Assembly: GCA_003342815.1 (NCBI GenBank) | Contig: PTEX01000332.1 | Coordinates: 620,001 to 684,000, forward strand | Source of the DNA: Eudromia elegans | Taxonomy: Eukaryota; Chordata; Aves; Tinamiformes; Tinamidae | DNA: 64,000 nt | Reading direction: 5' to 3' | In this document: in pieces, positions 11,701 through 25,900 of the stretch | Layout: every line of letters begins with the position of its first letter | Position numbering within the stretch: the first letter of the stretch is position 1 | Position numbers and translations under genes: made by a program | Notes under the pieces: generated by a model | Seen by the model: the letters and a program-made list of their open reading frames with translations, nothing else | Databases searched by the model: none | Told to the model about the DNA's origin: nothing

Positions 11701-14700
11701 AATTTTACTTGCAAGATATTATCATGTTTCAATTTCCTTTTGTTAAAAAAAAAGTGGTACTTCTAAGATGTCAGTTTTCCTATTACCTAAGTAGCATAAA
11801 AATCCCCAAAAAATAAACTGACAAAAAGATGTCTTTAAATGAAATTTCTACCAACTTTTCAAGATTCTGTCATAAAAAGAATCCCAAAACTATTATTCCT
11901 AATTCCTTCTCTATAGGATTTTTCTGATGAAATTTCAAATTTTAAATTTATGTTTCAACAATCAAAATTTCTGACCAGCTCTGCTAGAATGGGAGCAGAG
12001 TAATAGAATAAATTATTCCTCAGCATGACCACTGAAAAAGGATCACTAGTAAAAAAGAAGAAAAATGCAAAAAAGTCTTGCAAACTTCATCAGTAATGAC
12101 AACATTAATGTATAGAATGTACAAATATAGTCATCTCCATTTTGTCCCTTAAGCAATTTTTCTTTTCCTGTTTTTCAAGATTTATTTAACTAAGAAGAGA
12201 GAGTTTAGAAATGTACATACAAATTTTTTTTTTAAAAGTCCCATGCATTAACATTTTCAAAGTAACCTAGGTTTCTATTCTGTCTACATGTGTGTGCCCG
12301 CACACACATGCATGTGTGGTTCTGGTTAACTTTGAGATAATTTTTCACTTTTAAAATTAATGCATCTAAAAAAGGGAACATGTTTTGACTAACCTAAAAT
12401 GTTTCAATGAGTTTTATTTCAAAGTCTCAAACCTTTTCTAAGGAACTAAAAAGTTATTTTTCATTCATCTCTAAAACAAAGCTAACTCTTTAGTAATTGT
12501 TTTTAACAATTGTTTAGTAATTGGAAGTAATTGTTTCTAATACCCAAATTAGGAGGAAAACAGATCTGTTTTAAAAACACTTAAACCAAAGAATCTGTAC
12601 TAAGTTCAAGAAATATTGCCAATAATCTCTTCTTTCAGAGAAATTCCTAAAGGTAAAAATCATGAGATTAAATGCATGCTAAAGAAAGAGAAAATATAAA
12701 CAACTGACAGGTAAAAAGTGGAATGAAATACCACAGAAGGTTCACATAAATAAAAATGCAAAATAAAAATAAAAACATTGATTAAATATAAACTGCTATG
12801 CATCTATGCAACTGAGGAAAATCAAGACGATCATTGCTCAATTTCTTTGAGCATTAAATAGCGCACAGTTAGGAAAGAAACAAATAGATGAGGAAATTTC
12901 ATTTTAATGCCTCTCTATGTCAAATATGACAGTCAGAGTAACTATGTAGCTCAGACACATGGTGAAAATGAAAGGCAATGATAGGAATGAAGCTGTGTTG
13001 CCCTCATTATTAGCAGTGATTGTACATATTAACATGAATGTGTGGGAAAGCTATACACTCTTTTTCTTTCATAAGTGCACTTTAAGAACAAGTGAGTCTG
13101 ATTATTGATTTTATTTTTAAAATCAAGTGCAATAAAATTCATTCTTTCTCCCCTCCCCTTTTTTTCTAATAATAAAAGCCTTATGTATTTATGCAGGGAG
13201 ACAGGAGATTCCAGGAGCTCGTAAATTAAAAAGAGTTTCTTGTTGTGCCTAACTTCAGTCACCTAACATATTAGCCAGTTAGGCTTCCTAGATGCTCTAT
13301 ATAATTAATGGAGACAGCTCCTCTAGAGGGTGATTCAGAGCAAGAACCCAGCTAAGGTGACCTGAATTGTTCTCTGCAGGAGCATCTCTCTGACTGTGGA
13401 GGGAGCTCGGGTCATTAGCTAGCCAGCCTAGATGCATCATTAAGGTGCTGAAAGCTAAGCCACATCTCTCCTCAAATGGCTAGTCACTTGAGTGATAAGA
13501 TATACATCAATAAAATGCATCTGCCTACAAGCGTCCAAAAAAAGGAGTAAGAAGCACAGCAATAGGAGCTGAGATAAAACTTTCTAGATAGGGCCAAGCA
13601 GATTCCCCGTGTAAATTTGCTGGGCCTTGCCTTCACCTGGGAAGAAGAAAGGTAGAAACTAGACAGATTAATCAAAGGCTGCATTGAGATTCATGCTGTA
13701 TGGGTGACAAGGACTGCACTGGAAGTTGAATGCACTTCTAGGAATGCTATGGCTGGAGTCCATGGGCCCAGCTGTATGCTGACAGCTTTCTGCACTTCAC
13801 CACATTTTAAAGTGAGATTTTCACAGAAAAACTTCCCTTGGCTCATAATAAGGTGCATAACCTAGAGGAAGGTTACAAGGACTATTGAATCTATTCATTT
13901 GCATATGCATCTAGAACACAAGGATTTCTCATAGTTCCAACCAAGAGGGAGGACATTTTAGTTTGTTTAACAAGCTTAGACTAGGCATAGTCTCTGAAAC
14001 TGCTTAGAGTGTATTCCTGAAATTACTGCAGAACAGGGAACTTATGTCATTTTCAAGAGCAAGTGAAGACATCCTAAAAGGACCTGGGGATTTTCCTCCC
14101 TGGGAGGTATTTAGAATTTACCTCCCAATTGCTGCAATCAGCAGCATTTGCTTTGTGCATATACGTCTATAAAACAGGCGGATAAGCCAGCTCTGGCAGG
14201 AATGATGGAGCAGTCTACAGAGGAGGTGTAAAATAGAAAAATCTGCTTGAATTTCACCCTTCATTCCCTTTCAGTTCAAATGCAGAAGCTCCCGAGAGCA
14301 CCATAGGCCAAATCTATACTGCTGCTTCAGCACCAAGTGCCAAGTTCAGACTGAGCTTTGCCAGCTAAGCAGCTTGAGACAGTTGCATCTGTATTGCCTT
14401 AGCTTGTCTCTTGCTCTCATTAGTTGTGATCCCTCTGTGCTTCCATAAAAAAGACCTGACCTCTCCAGATATCCTATAATCCATGTCTCCACATACCTGA
14501 CGGGCCCTTCGAGAAGATATATGTCCCACCAACTTCTTTCAGGAGCCTTGCTCACTTCAGTCTATTAACATCCACACAAACTCTTGTTTAGGAAGCCTGA
14601 TGTTGTCAGAAATGTGGAGCAGGTCCATGGTAGTTATTTCAGACCACACAGTTGACTTTATGCTCAAGCTTGACGCACTAGGAGTTAGCGGACCTATTTA

Positions 14701-16879
14701 TGCCTTCGTCCTTTTTCTTTTTTTTTTTTTCATCAAAAACATTGCATTCACTCTGTCTGGGTGACGTCCTATTCAGACCAATGACAAATCTGTATGGAAT
14801 TGATTCCTGACTAGTGTGACCAGATTATAGCCTGACCAGTATGATCAGTTTATAGTCCTCTCTTACTAGATAGAAGGTACTAGCCTCTGCAATCTTGATC
14901 TAGTTTCTACTGCTGGCAAGCCATTGCTTTGGAGAGTGGGAAGCTACTGGCAAATGTCACAGTAACTGGGACAGGGAGCAATCAGTAATGTACTGTTTCC
15001 ATACAGTGAGTATCAAAAGTTGTTATTTATTCGGTGTGATTTGCATGAGGGCCTGCTGCTTCTCTGGCAAAAACTTCTTGGAAAGGAGACGAGGATACTG
15101 AAGAAATCCTAAAAGATCATGACCATTTAGCTGCTTTTTGGGTTCTCACTACAAACATTCACTCACAAATAAACTCATAAATACGCTCTTCTGAACACTG
15201 TTCTTGGTTTGTGGAAAAAGTCTGACCCTAAGGCTCATAAGGATTAAGGATATGCATAATAATTAGTAGAACTGTGTCTTGGGATGGATTTTGTACCCAG
15301 TCCTCCCCTACAATCTTTAGGACACAAAGTGGACACCATCACTGAGGCTCAGCTGAACTTGCAACTATGCCTCTTCAAAATCAAATGGCATCTCAGATTT
15401 AATTCTGTACTATAACTGCACTGGAAAGCCCTATACATCTTTTTCCTAGTAGCATAATATATAGGGAGCAATGGATCAATGTTCTCATTATGCTCTCTTT
15501 GCCTTCACAGGAGAAGAACCACAGTCCATGGAAAAGACTAAATTAGTTTGCTAAGTAAATGATTGTTTATTGTACAATAGCACCTGAAGGTGTCATTTAA
15601 TTATCACTATTGTGTTACATGTTGTATGAACTTACAGTAAAACAGTTCCTATCCTAAATACCTTAAAATGTGACTCTAAAGCATCCTTCCTTTTGTCTTA
15701 ATTTTTCTTCCACTCCAGCTGATAGGCACAGAGGTAGGTCAAAACTATATGCTTTTGAAAATCTGGCTCCATGCCTTCTCTAATAAAAAATCAAGCTAGT
15801 CAGAAATCTATGTGTCCCATTTTCCTAATACTAATACTGAAAACATCAGCTTAGAAAAGGGCATTTCATAATGAGCAGAGCTTCCCCAAGAAAGCTTACC
15901 AAAGGCTATTTGTTACAATCTTTGCCTTTCCTGGATAAAAATAAATTTACTTTCTAGAAACATGAAGCATTTTAACAATTTGCAAAGATAATTCATCACT
16001 AGGAGTGACTGCTTAGTTCCAAATTCCCAAAGGGCCAGGAACTAGATGTGAGGCATAAAAATGATCATAATTCTCTGTTTTGTGTAATGTTCAAGGAATA
16101 ACCAGAAATCCCTAAAATCACGGCTACTTCTTTCTGTGAAATATCTGAACCAAACCAAAACAACTTGCCTAGAGGAAGAAAATCCATGGGAATATACATG
16201 AACTCATGATGAAATATATGGCAAGAATGGCATGCCTAACTATTTAAGAATAACCAAAAAAAAATATTCACAGCTGCAGGTTCTAACAAATTCTGGTCAA
16301 ATAAATTAAAATAATTGTTGTCTACATAAGACTCATCTCTAGCATTAAGTCCTTTGTTATCCCATTTTCTTCTCCTCTCAGCTTACTAGACTCTTCATAG
16401 ATAAGAGGTATTCTCTTTGTGGTGAATCCTGAGCTAGAGAAAGAAAAACTATTAAATCTTTTATTGGCAAGTGATGCAAGAGAAGCTTTCCATATTTTAA
16501 GGCACCTTCATCTGCCTCGTCATCTTGACTGAAGTCCCCTTTTGACAGAAGCTTTGCTAATTAACTGACTCTTTCTATCTAAAGTTTTGCTCTCATATTA
16601 AATAACATTCTAATATTAAGTGTCTTTAATATGTTACTAAAGGAGGCAGCTTTTCTTGGTCTATGATTTTGAGCAGGATAGCCCTGGGTGACTTCAGAAA
16701 AAAACTCTCTCTCCCCTCTAGTCTTCAGCTCTAAAATATCTAAATTGGACTTAGAAGTTAGAAAAAGTAAAATAAACATTGTCTGGCTCTTTGCAGAGGA
16801 CATCTCTTTCTAAGACGTCTTTTTAAGAAATTCTACTAAGAATGTAAGCATGTTTATATTTTCCATTACTTTTTTTGCA
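8761..16879. other. AT-rich gene-free stretch
   Basis: No supported gene, RNA gene or transposon was recognised. Short open frames (for example 10478-10726 and 13029-13262) lack domains or coding-like composition. A perfect GT/CA inverted repeat lies at 12,287-12,310. The block at about 13,280-14,580 is visibly less AT-rich than its surroundings, but I could not attach it to any family. Confidence 0.5.
12287..12310. repeat. Perfect 11-bp inverted repeat of alternating purine-pyrimidine
   Basis: Arms CATGTGTGTGC and GCACACACATG are separated by only CC, and a CATGTGTG tail follows. The alternating TG/CA composition with almost no loop makes it a candidate cruciform or Z-DNA-prone site. Confidence 0.75.
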
Positions 16880-16965
16880 TTTTATTTTATTTTATTTTAT
16901 TTTATTTTATTTTATTTTATTTTATTTTATTTTATTTTATTTTATTTTATTTTATTTTATTTTTA
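16880..16965. repeat. (TTTTA)n microsatellite, about 17 units
   Basis: A nearly pure pentanucleotide array. The 67-codon plus-strand open frame across it (16,850-17,053) is an artefact: five-base units translate as a repeating Phe/Tyr/Ile/Leu pattern. Confidence 0.97.
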
Positions 16966-19900
16966 CAAAATGGCTGTGATATGCCACTGTTCCTTTTTTC
17001 TTACAGCTAATATTTCTCCTTTTCTTGGATTAAAGGGGAGAACTGGCATGTGACCTCAAAAACAGGGCTTACAATTTTCCCCATGGATGATTTATGCCAG
17101 TTTTGAGCATACACCTTTCTGAGCTATAGGTCATCAGCTTAGAGGCAAAGAAGGAGGCCTAGTCAAGAAATTCTTTTTAACCCAGAAAAAAGGCACCAAA
17201 AATCAAGAAGAGAAGGTTGGTCAATGTGTAGAATCTTTAAAGGAAATGTGAATATGAGAAGAGCAATTAATATACTCCACATACAAATTTGATTTTCAGC
17301 TGAGGTGACTCAATATAACTCAATATTTGAGCAGATTTATGCTAAGGTTATGACAGCTGTAGAGCCAGCCCTGAGGAGTGGCTTACCAATTCAGTGGACA
17401 TTATAACCTTGCGAGAAAAATAATAATGCTGTTACAATAATCATTTAGAGAGATGGTTCTGCTCCCGTGAAAAAGCTCAGAGATCGCGGCAGCTTTCTGA
17501 AAGAAGGCTACTGCAAACAGCAGCAGAGCCAGTGAGATGGAAAGCAGTGTGGTGGCACTCATGACATACAAGACACTAATGTTATAGATTAGTTTATGGT
17601 AACAAAATGATTTCCAGTCATTTTGCCAAGGCTTAGGTGGATTGCTCCAACTCTACCTTCAGATTTTCTATTGCATTTATCATTTGGCAGGTATCCAAGT
17701 TCTTCACTATTTTGTGGGGGTAAGTGGAATCAATTGGACACTGTGTATTAGCTTTGATTTTGATGCAATTATTCATCTGCTACCTTTGGCAGAATACTGA
17801 ACAGAAGCAAGACAGCTGCAGCAGTGTGGTATCGTAGCAGCACAGGAGGTGAGAGTTCACAGCAGGCTGCAGGCTGATGACTAGGAAAAGGGAGGACAAA
17901 AATGTGTATCGTGCTTGTGACTGACAGAGCAGAAAGCTGGTCTTTAGCCAAAGCTTGAGGACCAAGCAAGTCAGCAAAGTGTAATCCAAGCGCAGTGTAT
18001 ACTGATGTCCTTTGGATATTCAGAAGTGGCAGATGTCTTTTGTCCAAATCAAGTAAATACTGGTAGTGCAATAACAAGGAACTCAGAAGGAGGGGGAAAA
18101 AAAAGATACTATTAAGTTAGGTTTTATTTCTTATGCACTACCCTTCTTTATTTCATAGCTTTTCTTCTGCACCTTAGACTGCACCTTGTGTTTCATGCTA
18201 CCTCATGCATTTTAAAATGCTTAGACTTCCTTATCTGCATGGTTTATTTTGTCATCTAAAGCAAATAGCCAGCATTAAAGTACCAGTGATAAACACAGCT
18301 TTTCAATTAAAAACAATGACATACTAGAAAAATGTCAAAATCATTGTTTCACAAAAATCCTTTCAGAAGTACAAAAATATTCAGGCTAGAAAAGGCCTTA
18401 ACTTCACAGTTACCTGTATTCTAAATACTTAATAGTAAAAGAAAAGATAATTCTATGAAACAGCTTCCAAAAGTGACTGAAGTATGTAAAGCTTGCATCT
18501 ACTCTAGTCTCACTCTGTTTTGTTTTTTTTTTTTTTTCCTCTAGATCTAATCTGTAGATTTATAAGTAGGAGAAGCAGAGCAAAATCTGAAATAAACCTG
18601 TGTGTGACAAATTCTTCACTCCTATATCAGGTAACTTATGATGTCTGATGCAGCACTACTGCTCACAGATAGTTGTGAGTAAGATGGTCGCTTACTAAAA
18701 TATCCTCTCCCTCTAATCCAGCTTGTCTGACCTACTCCAAAGAGGATGTTGTGCACAATTAGTGGTGCAATGTACTTATATGGAACTTATAAGTTAGCTC
18801 TGGAAGATACTTGCTGTTATGACATAGAACAAGCAGGAATAAATGACGCCTTAAAATTTGCACACACCTTTGGGATGCTTACATTATGCCTTGATTTGTT
18901 CAATCAAAGTACCCAGGACCCGGCTGCCATGTATATGGCCGTCAGTCCAATTTCCCAGAAAAAGCAAAGGCTTCCTACTTTCTCCAAAAACAACAGCCAG
19001 AAGACAAATTTTTGGTAAAATAATCAAAATGAGAAAAGTGACAAAAGATCAGATTGTCTTCCTGATGGCTATAAGAAATCTAATTCTTTTTTTTTTTAAC
19101 AATAGATCATAATTCACTGTTAGCATCTGAATGTCTGAATATTCACTCTGAATGTAAGTAAATACAAAGAGCAAGAATTGACAGGAGACGTGAGTGTACT
19201 GCCTAGATGACTAGACAGGACAATCTTGCAGATGACCATCAAACCTGTCATTGAGTTAAATGTGAGTAATTGAATAAGATTATAGACTTTCTACCTGTCA
19301 ATTCTACTGAATGTTAAGGGTTAATGATTGTAAAAAGATTAAGGTCTCTTTAAGGTGTCATCAGTATCGGCAGCTCATGAGCATGTCAAAAGTTGCCTTG
19401 TGGAATGGAAGTTACATTCAGTACCAGTAATTCAGTGAAGACATTCAAGAAACAGATCCAGAATGATGTAAGTCAATCAGTTATTGCAGCAGTATTTAAC
19501 AAAGTATGTAAGTAAGTTAAAACAAAGTAAGTTACAACAATTTGCTAAAGAATCCTCTATTATCACTTTAACTGTTACTAATGTTGCTAGTCATTATTAC
19601 AATAGTTTAGAATATCCCAGAAAATGGAAAACATTGCTATGTACCAGACTACTGTAGTGCCTGATGTGGCATTTGGAGTTAATGGCATTCTACCAGGTGG
19701 TATGGGAGGGAAACATACATGATTTTGAAAGCTTTCGTTGACGCACTTAAGATGGGCTTTGCACACACTTTTTTTCTCCACTAGAAGACATTAGTGTGGC
19801 TCAGAGGTGGTTAGAATCTAGGAAAACAGTTTTGTTTTGCTTTCTGTAGTTTTGAAAGCAGCAAACTATCCAGTTCCACTGCTGAAATTATTATTAAAAA

Positions 19901-22900
19901 CAAAAACTACAACAAACTAAAAGACTTGTCTCTGCAAAGAAAATCATCCACTTTGTTCAAACTGAATCTGCAAATGTTCTGAGTCTATTGCTTCTCTATT
20001 TCTCTTAGAGAGGGATGAATGAAGCACACAAGTACTGATGATTGGCTCGACTTGTTTGCAACAGCTGCAGGAGGGGTTGCCAAATCTGGTTTCATGTAAG
20101 TGCCTGATAAGCATTAAAATTCATTTCCATTCTTTAGCACACATAAAAGTACACTATTGCAATAGAAAATATGACTAAATCCTTAAATGGCAGTATGCTT
20201 TTCTTGGTAAATTTCCTTCATGCTATAGCAGGAGCTTAATCAATGAATGTCACATCCTTTGTGGTTCACTTACCTTACTGTCAGATATTTTAACAATTAC
20301 AAACATTTTTTTCCTCACAGTATGCTACTAGAAATCCTTCAAAAGCTCAGTGGCAAGTACATCCAAACGCGTACTGTAATAGAATAATACCTTCTCTTGA
20401 AAACAGTCTTTCAGAGAAATCCCTTTCAGAATTAAAAATAATAATAAAAAAAAAAATCAAAATAAACACTCAACTAAGAGGAAGACACTGTCTACCCCAG
20501 CTGTTACTTCCCTGTTTTATTTACCTTCACTTTTCTAACTTCAGCTGACTGCTCTCTCGGTAGCTCAGAAAAAAATCTATTTTTCAAAGATGACCATTCC
20601 TGTCTCTGAACTGGAGGGCCAAACAACAGCACTTAACCCTTTGGCAGGAAGCCCATAAGTTGGTGTCTATTAAGACATATAGCCTAATGCCACTGTTCCT
20701 TGAGGCTGCTCTGTAAAAAGAAAGAAAATGCAGACTATGAAATGCTTTGCATGAGGCAGCCTTCTCCCATCTAAGTGTCAATACAATTTCCTATTCTTTT
20801 CCTACATACTGCAGAATGTATTGCGTTCCGGGGTCACTCAGAACAAGCAAACCTGTTGGGATTAAAACTGTCTGAGGATATTAAGTCATTTGATATCCTC
20901 TGCTAATTCTTTCACTGTATTTGTCATTATAATATGTACTGTAAGAAGAGAGCTTTGAGCTTTATGAGCTTTTTTTCATATTTTTATGCAGTGTGTACAG
21001 GGTTTTGATCTGAATTTTTCCTTCAATATGGTGTATATACACACTTACATCCACTCAAATGCATGACAGCAGGGAAGATAAAATCAAAGAAATGTGCTTT
21101 GCACTGAAAGCACAGATAGTCTGCAGAAGTCCTTATTTCTTGTAAAAGTCTTTTGATGTCTACCACGAAGACAAATCCTTCCCATAGAAAGTTTCATTCT
21201 CGTGATGTAGTCCCTGAGACTATCTATCCCATTTAACTACTTCTGTGCTTTAGTTATTGGATTAGGTCATATGAACACAAATTTTGAAGTTTTTGTACAT
21301 ACAGTTTAATTCTCTACATACTGAAGTCATTCAGTTCTCCACCGACACCTGCAAAATTGCCATTAACTCAGAGAGAGTTCTATTTTGCCCATTTTTCTGT
21401 CACTAGCTCCCTGGGCATTTCCATGAAAACTGAACTGCTGTTACCAAGGAGATAATCCATTTCTGCTGATTAGTCACCCTCCGCCATCACATGTGACTTC
21501 AGAGCAAAACTATTCAGGCAGTCACCGGTTGTGGTGCCATAAGGGCTACAGCCTCACGAAAGGAGAAAGTGGAAGGCAAGTAAAATAATATGAAACAAGA
21601 CAATTCTTTCAAAATTATAGTGGATTTTTTTGGAAAATCAATGTAGAAGAACAAGATTTTGTTTTAAAGCTGTGAGACATTTGATGATTGTTTAAACTAA
21701 GTCCAACCTTTATTGATATTTGAAAACACTTAGAAAATGAATCTATTTTTGGGATGGGTAGAATTTTTTCTATGGTAGAAATTGTTTTTTGGACTGATTT
21801 TCTATTAAGATAGTCTCATAAAATGAATTTCCAGTTTTATTTTAAAATCTGTTCAGTTTTGAGTGAGTCACTCAGTGCCTACACATAAGGGAATCTTGCA
21901 GTCCAAATACTATTTAAGACTTGAAATGAAACCATGCTTTATGTCTGAATAGAATACTATAATTACCTCAGTTTATAACTACCAAGCAAAAAAGAAAAAA
22001 AAAAAAAAAGGAAAAGGAAAAAGATTAAAAAAAAGAAAGAGAAAGGAAAAGAAAAGCAAAAGTCTTTAATCATTCATACAGCAAACACAATATTATGTAC
22101 CCTTAATTTGGAAATCTACAGGCTGAATCCCCAAATAAAAACTACTCAGGCAATCCAGAAGTCAGGAATGGCAAAGTAGCAGACAATAGCAGCCCATTCT
22201 GCCTCCCACAAACTACATTATTCATGCATTTATGAACTCATTTAACAAGTTTAGTTATAGGAAAAAATGTTGCTCTGAGTGAGAATGAATATGTTTTCTA
22301 GATACCTGAACCTATGTTAGACAGACAGATCAAGGTGATCTGTAAAATAAGGAACTATTTTTCCCTGAACCTTAATTTTACTAACCGTTTTTTTGGTCTA
22401 ATAGGGTGTTTTACTGAAACAGACATGGTATGCAGAAGATAAGGAAAAGAATAATAAATCTCAGGCCATACACCTTATTTTTATTTTTCTTTTTTTCTTT
22501 TTTTTTTTTTTGTAATTTTCAGTTCAAGTTATTTTTCCAAGCTAAAAACATAGCTTTATTACTAAGTTATTTGCAATCTTGTGGTTTTAAATAATTCTGC
22601 TCCCATACGACAACGGGCAGCAAAATCTAACTCTTAGAATGGAGATGCTGCTATATTTAAACAGAAATACTACTTTGCCAAGTCAAGGGCAGAGTCTTGC
22701 ACAGTACTGAGAATGCTGTCATAAGATTTCTGGATCAATTTACTTTGCTAGGTCTTTCAATATTTTAGGAAAAGTTCACAAGGATCAGAAACTTCACAGT
22801 ATGCAAGCTGTTTAAGAGTGTAGCACACATGTAATTTTGCTTTAAAATCATTTTACAGTACCTGAAAAGCATTATGCAGACTCTTTTCTTCTCTGTATTG

Positions 22901-25900
22901 ATCAGATGTCAATCTCCATTGAGAGCAATAGGAATAGCTACAGAAATTCCTATGCCCCTGCTTTATGCCTGTGCCCTTGTCTTGGCATAGAATCTTAATC
23001 AGTCAAAAGGGATAAGGAAGACCTTCATTTGGAAGAGGGTCATGACAATTGCTCTACAATGAGGTTAAAGCAAAACAGGTGACACATTTTCCCAGCAAAG
23101 CATGATGCTATCTTTTAGGATAATACATTTTTCAACAGAAGACAGTCAGTGAAAGGTTTTTACAGGCAGCAGCATGAACGGAAAGATTTAATTTCTTAAT
23201 CTCTTTCCTGTGTCTCCATGTGGACTGACAGAAAGAAGTATATTTGATGTTTTTGATAAAATGATAATTAAGAGAGAACTTGTGTCTATTTTTTATAGGT
23301 TGTCTGAGAAAGTCTGTTAGGTAAGGTCACCATTTTAAACCTCAATAAGCGTGTCTGTAGTCTATCAGAAATCAACTTGCTGAGGGCATGTCACTTTACT
23401 GAGTTAGCAATTATTGCAGTATTTCTTCAGAGCTAGAGGAGAAAAAAAAGTCTGGCAGGAAAAGAGAATGCTAATTAAATATGGCAAAGCTAAAGCTTTT
23501 CATAGTAGTGACACGCCATAATCAAGAATGGTTTAATTCCCATTAGAGAAAAGCAATAGGTCATTATTGCCTGCCAGTGATTCTAGTCATAAGAGGATGC
23601 TGGAATTGTTTCTTAACCCTTTGACTCTATCTGCTGCTTCAAAGAATGCACATGTGACAGGCTGGAAGAATGATCTAGCTTATTTCTGTGTGCAGGACAG
23701 ACGTGAAAGGACTACTTACAGGAATAGAAGAAATTATCTGCTAATCAAGTCATAAGATATTTTTCTGATTAAAAACAAAATGAGAAATGTTGGCATATGA
23801 GAAAAAGGATACAAGCAATATCCTTAATTTCTTTTGCTTTTCCAACTCAAATGTCTCTGCATTTTAAATGCTACAAGAAGGCTCATGAGCACAGCATCAC
23901 ATTTCAATGTAATGAGTGTTTTCAGTGCTGCCCCAAAGAACAACCTCTATGATCACCTTCGGCAAGTTCCTACAGCTCCCATAGTTTATACGGCCAATTA
24001 ATAAACTGTATAGGACAAGAACCATCTCTCACTCTCCTTGCCTAGTATGCTGGGGTCCTAGTCTAAGTTGGAGACTGTATATCACACTAGAATACATATG
24101 ACACTAATATAATAAGTAACGAAAAAATAGTTGAAGAAGAAAAGGCAAAAGCATATCTAACCTGTCTATGAACAGAATCTTTGCATCAGCTTTACCAACT
24201 GTCAAACTTAGGTCAAATTTCACATATGATGCCACCTGATTACTGAAAAACAGAAAACTAGACAGAAAATTTCAAATTTTGGAAAGACTTCCTTTATAGG
24301 GTAAAATTCACATTTACATTTACCATCAGGTAAATTTGTGTTTCTTCACCAATCAAGTGGAAGTCCCTTCTTTTCAGGAGCTTGTGAAATCACAGTGGAT
24401 GTGGAAGGCTGCAGGTCTGAGATATACGACCACATATAGAGCACTAAATTGAATCACAGATGCTGATCTTCCAGTAAGCAGTAGGACATACCCTACTGGA
24501 ATTATGGACATGGCCTGTTAATCGACAGTCAACTCCAAAGTCAACCCCCAAAATACACATAATAAGGATGTTGTATTCTCAACACTGTTTTAATTTACAA
24601 CTCTGATTCTATTAAGTGACATGACTTTTTAATGTAGACATAAGCTCAGATGACCAGTAAAAATAAAGAAATCCGAACCATTCTCCTATAGTTAGGAATA
24701 ACTGTAAAGTGTCTTTTCGGGCAAATGATGAAAACGGAGGAACTATGAACCCTAATAACAGCAAAGGTACAAGATTAATACCATACTTATAGAAATAATT
24801 GCAATTAAATAATTTTAATAATAATGAAATAAATTTTTAAAAATAGAATTACTATAATCTCTAACGATTTTAACAGATCTTTACAACATTTACAAGAAAC
24901 ATAGATTGAAATTCAGTCTATAATGACCTATACAGATTATCTACCACAGTTCTGTGCCATTTGATAAATTTTACAACAATACTGCATCAAAGAATTGTGG
25001 TTCCAGTTAATTACAGTCCTTTATCAAACTGTAATTTGTATAGCATGGCTTTGGATTCACAACAGGAATTATTAGTTGGAGTGCTTGGCTCACTATTTCA
25101 ATTCAGAGACATTAACCTACTGATATTGTCTCTATTAGGCTAGATCTGCAAACCTATAAAACAGCAAGTTCCAGCTTAAAAAACATTTCTCAAATAGTAG
25201 AGACTTTAGGGTAGGTGACAGTTTGAAACTGAAAGGAAAATTTTACCCAAAAATTGCAATAAATGAATCAGCTGAGTGTCTTGATGCTCTCCTTTTCATA
25301 TCTTAATGGATGAATCTAACTTGCTTCAAAACGTCAGCAATACAGCCCTCCACTGTCTTCAGTTCTATGAATTCTTTATAGCAATGCAAAGTGAGCAGGA
25401 CCTCTTTTCTGCTGCTCTCACAGTACTGAAAATATCACAACACAGACTCAACCATTTTCCTGAGAATTCGTCTCATTTCAATACATCTTAAAGGTGCGAT
25501 GTTCTGCAAAATATGTATTTGAAGCATTCCATTTTTTTCCCCTGTAGCATATTTGCCTCCATGAAATTTTATGACGTTGTCCTCATAGTATGAAGGAGGT
25601 CTGAGATATGCACTCTATCGCATTGTTTTTGACTTTGGCTCAGTTTCTTTTTCCCAACTACACAGGTGAAAGAATCAGAGAGTAAGACACTCTGTAAAAC
25701 ATTATTGAGTTTACCTGTTTGACAAAGCACTTGTTTGAAAGGGTACACATAGCTAACATAACAACTACCAATATATCATATTATACCAGGATTTGTCATA
25801 GTTACATATCATAATTTGTTAACCTTAAGGATCCTGCAACATTACTGCAAAGGCTATATGAAATCACTTTGATTTTGCTTGTAATTAGCTAAAGGGCACA

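Noticed and set aside
16850..17053. 67-codon plus-strand open frame rich in Phe/Tyr/Ile/Leu.
   Set aside because: It is the translation of a (TTTTA)n microsatellite.
17769..18077. 102-codon minus-strand open frame.
   Set aside because: No recognisable family or signal; another frame of the same strand is also open, as expected by chance.
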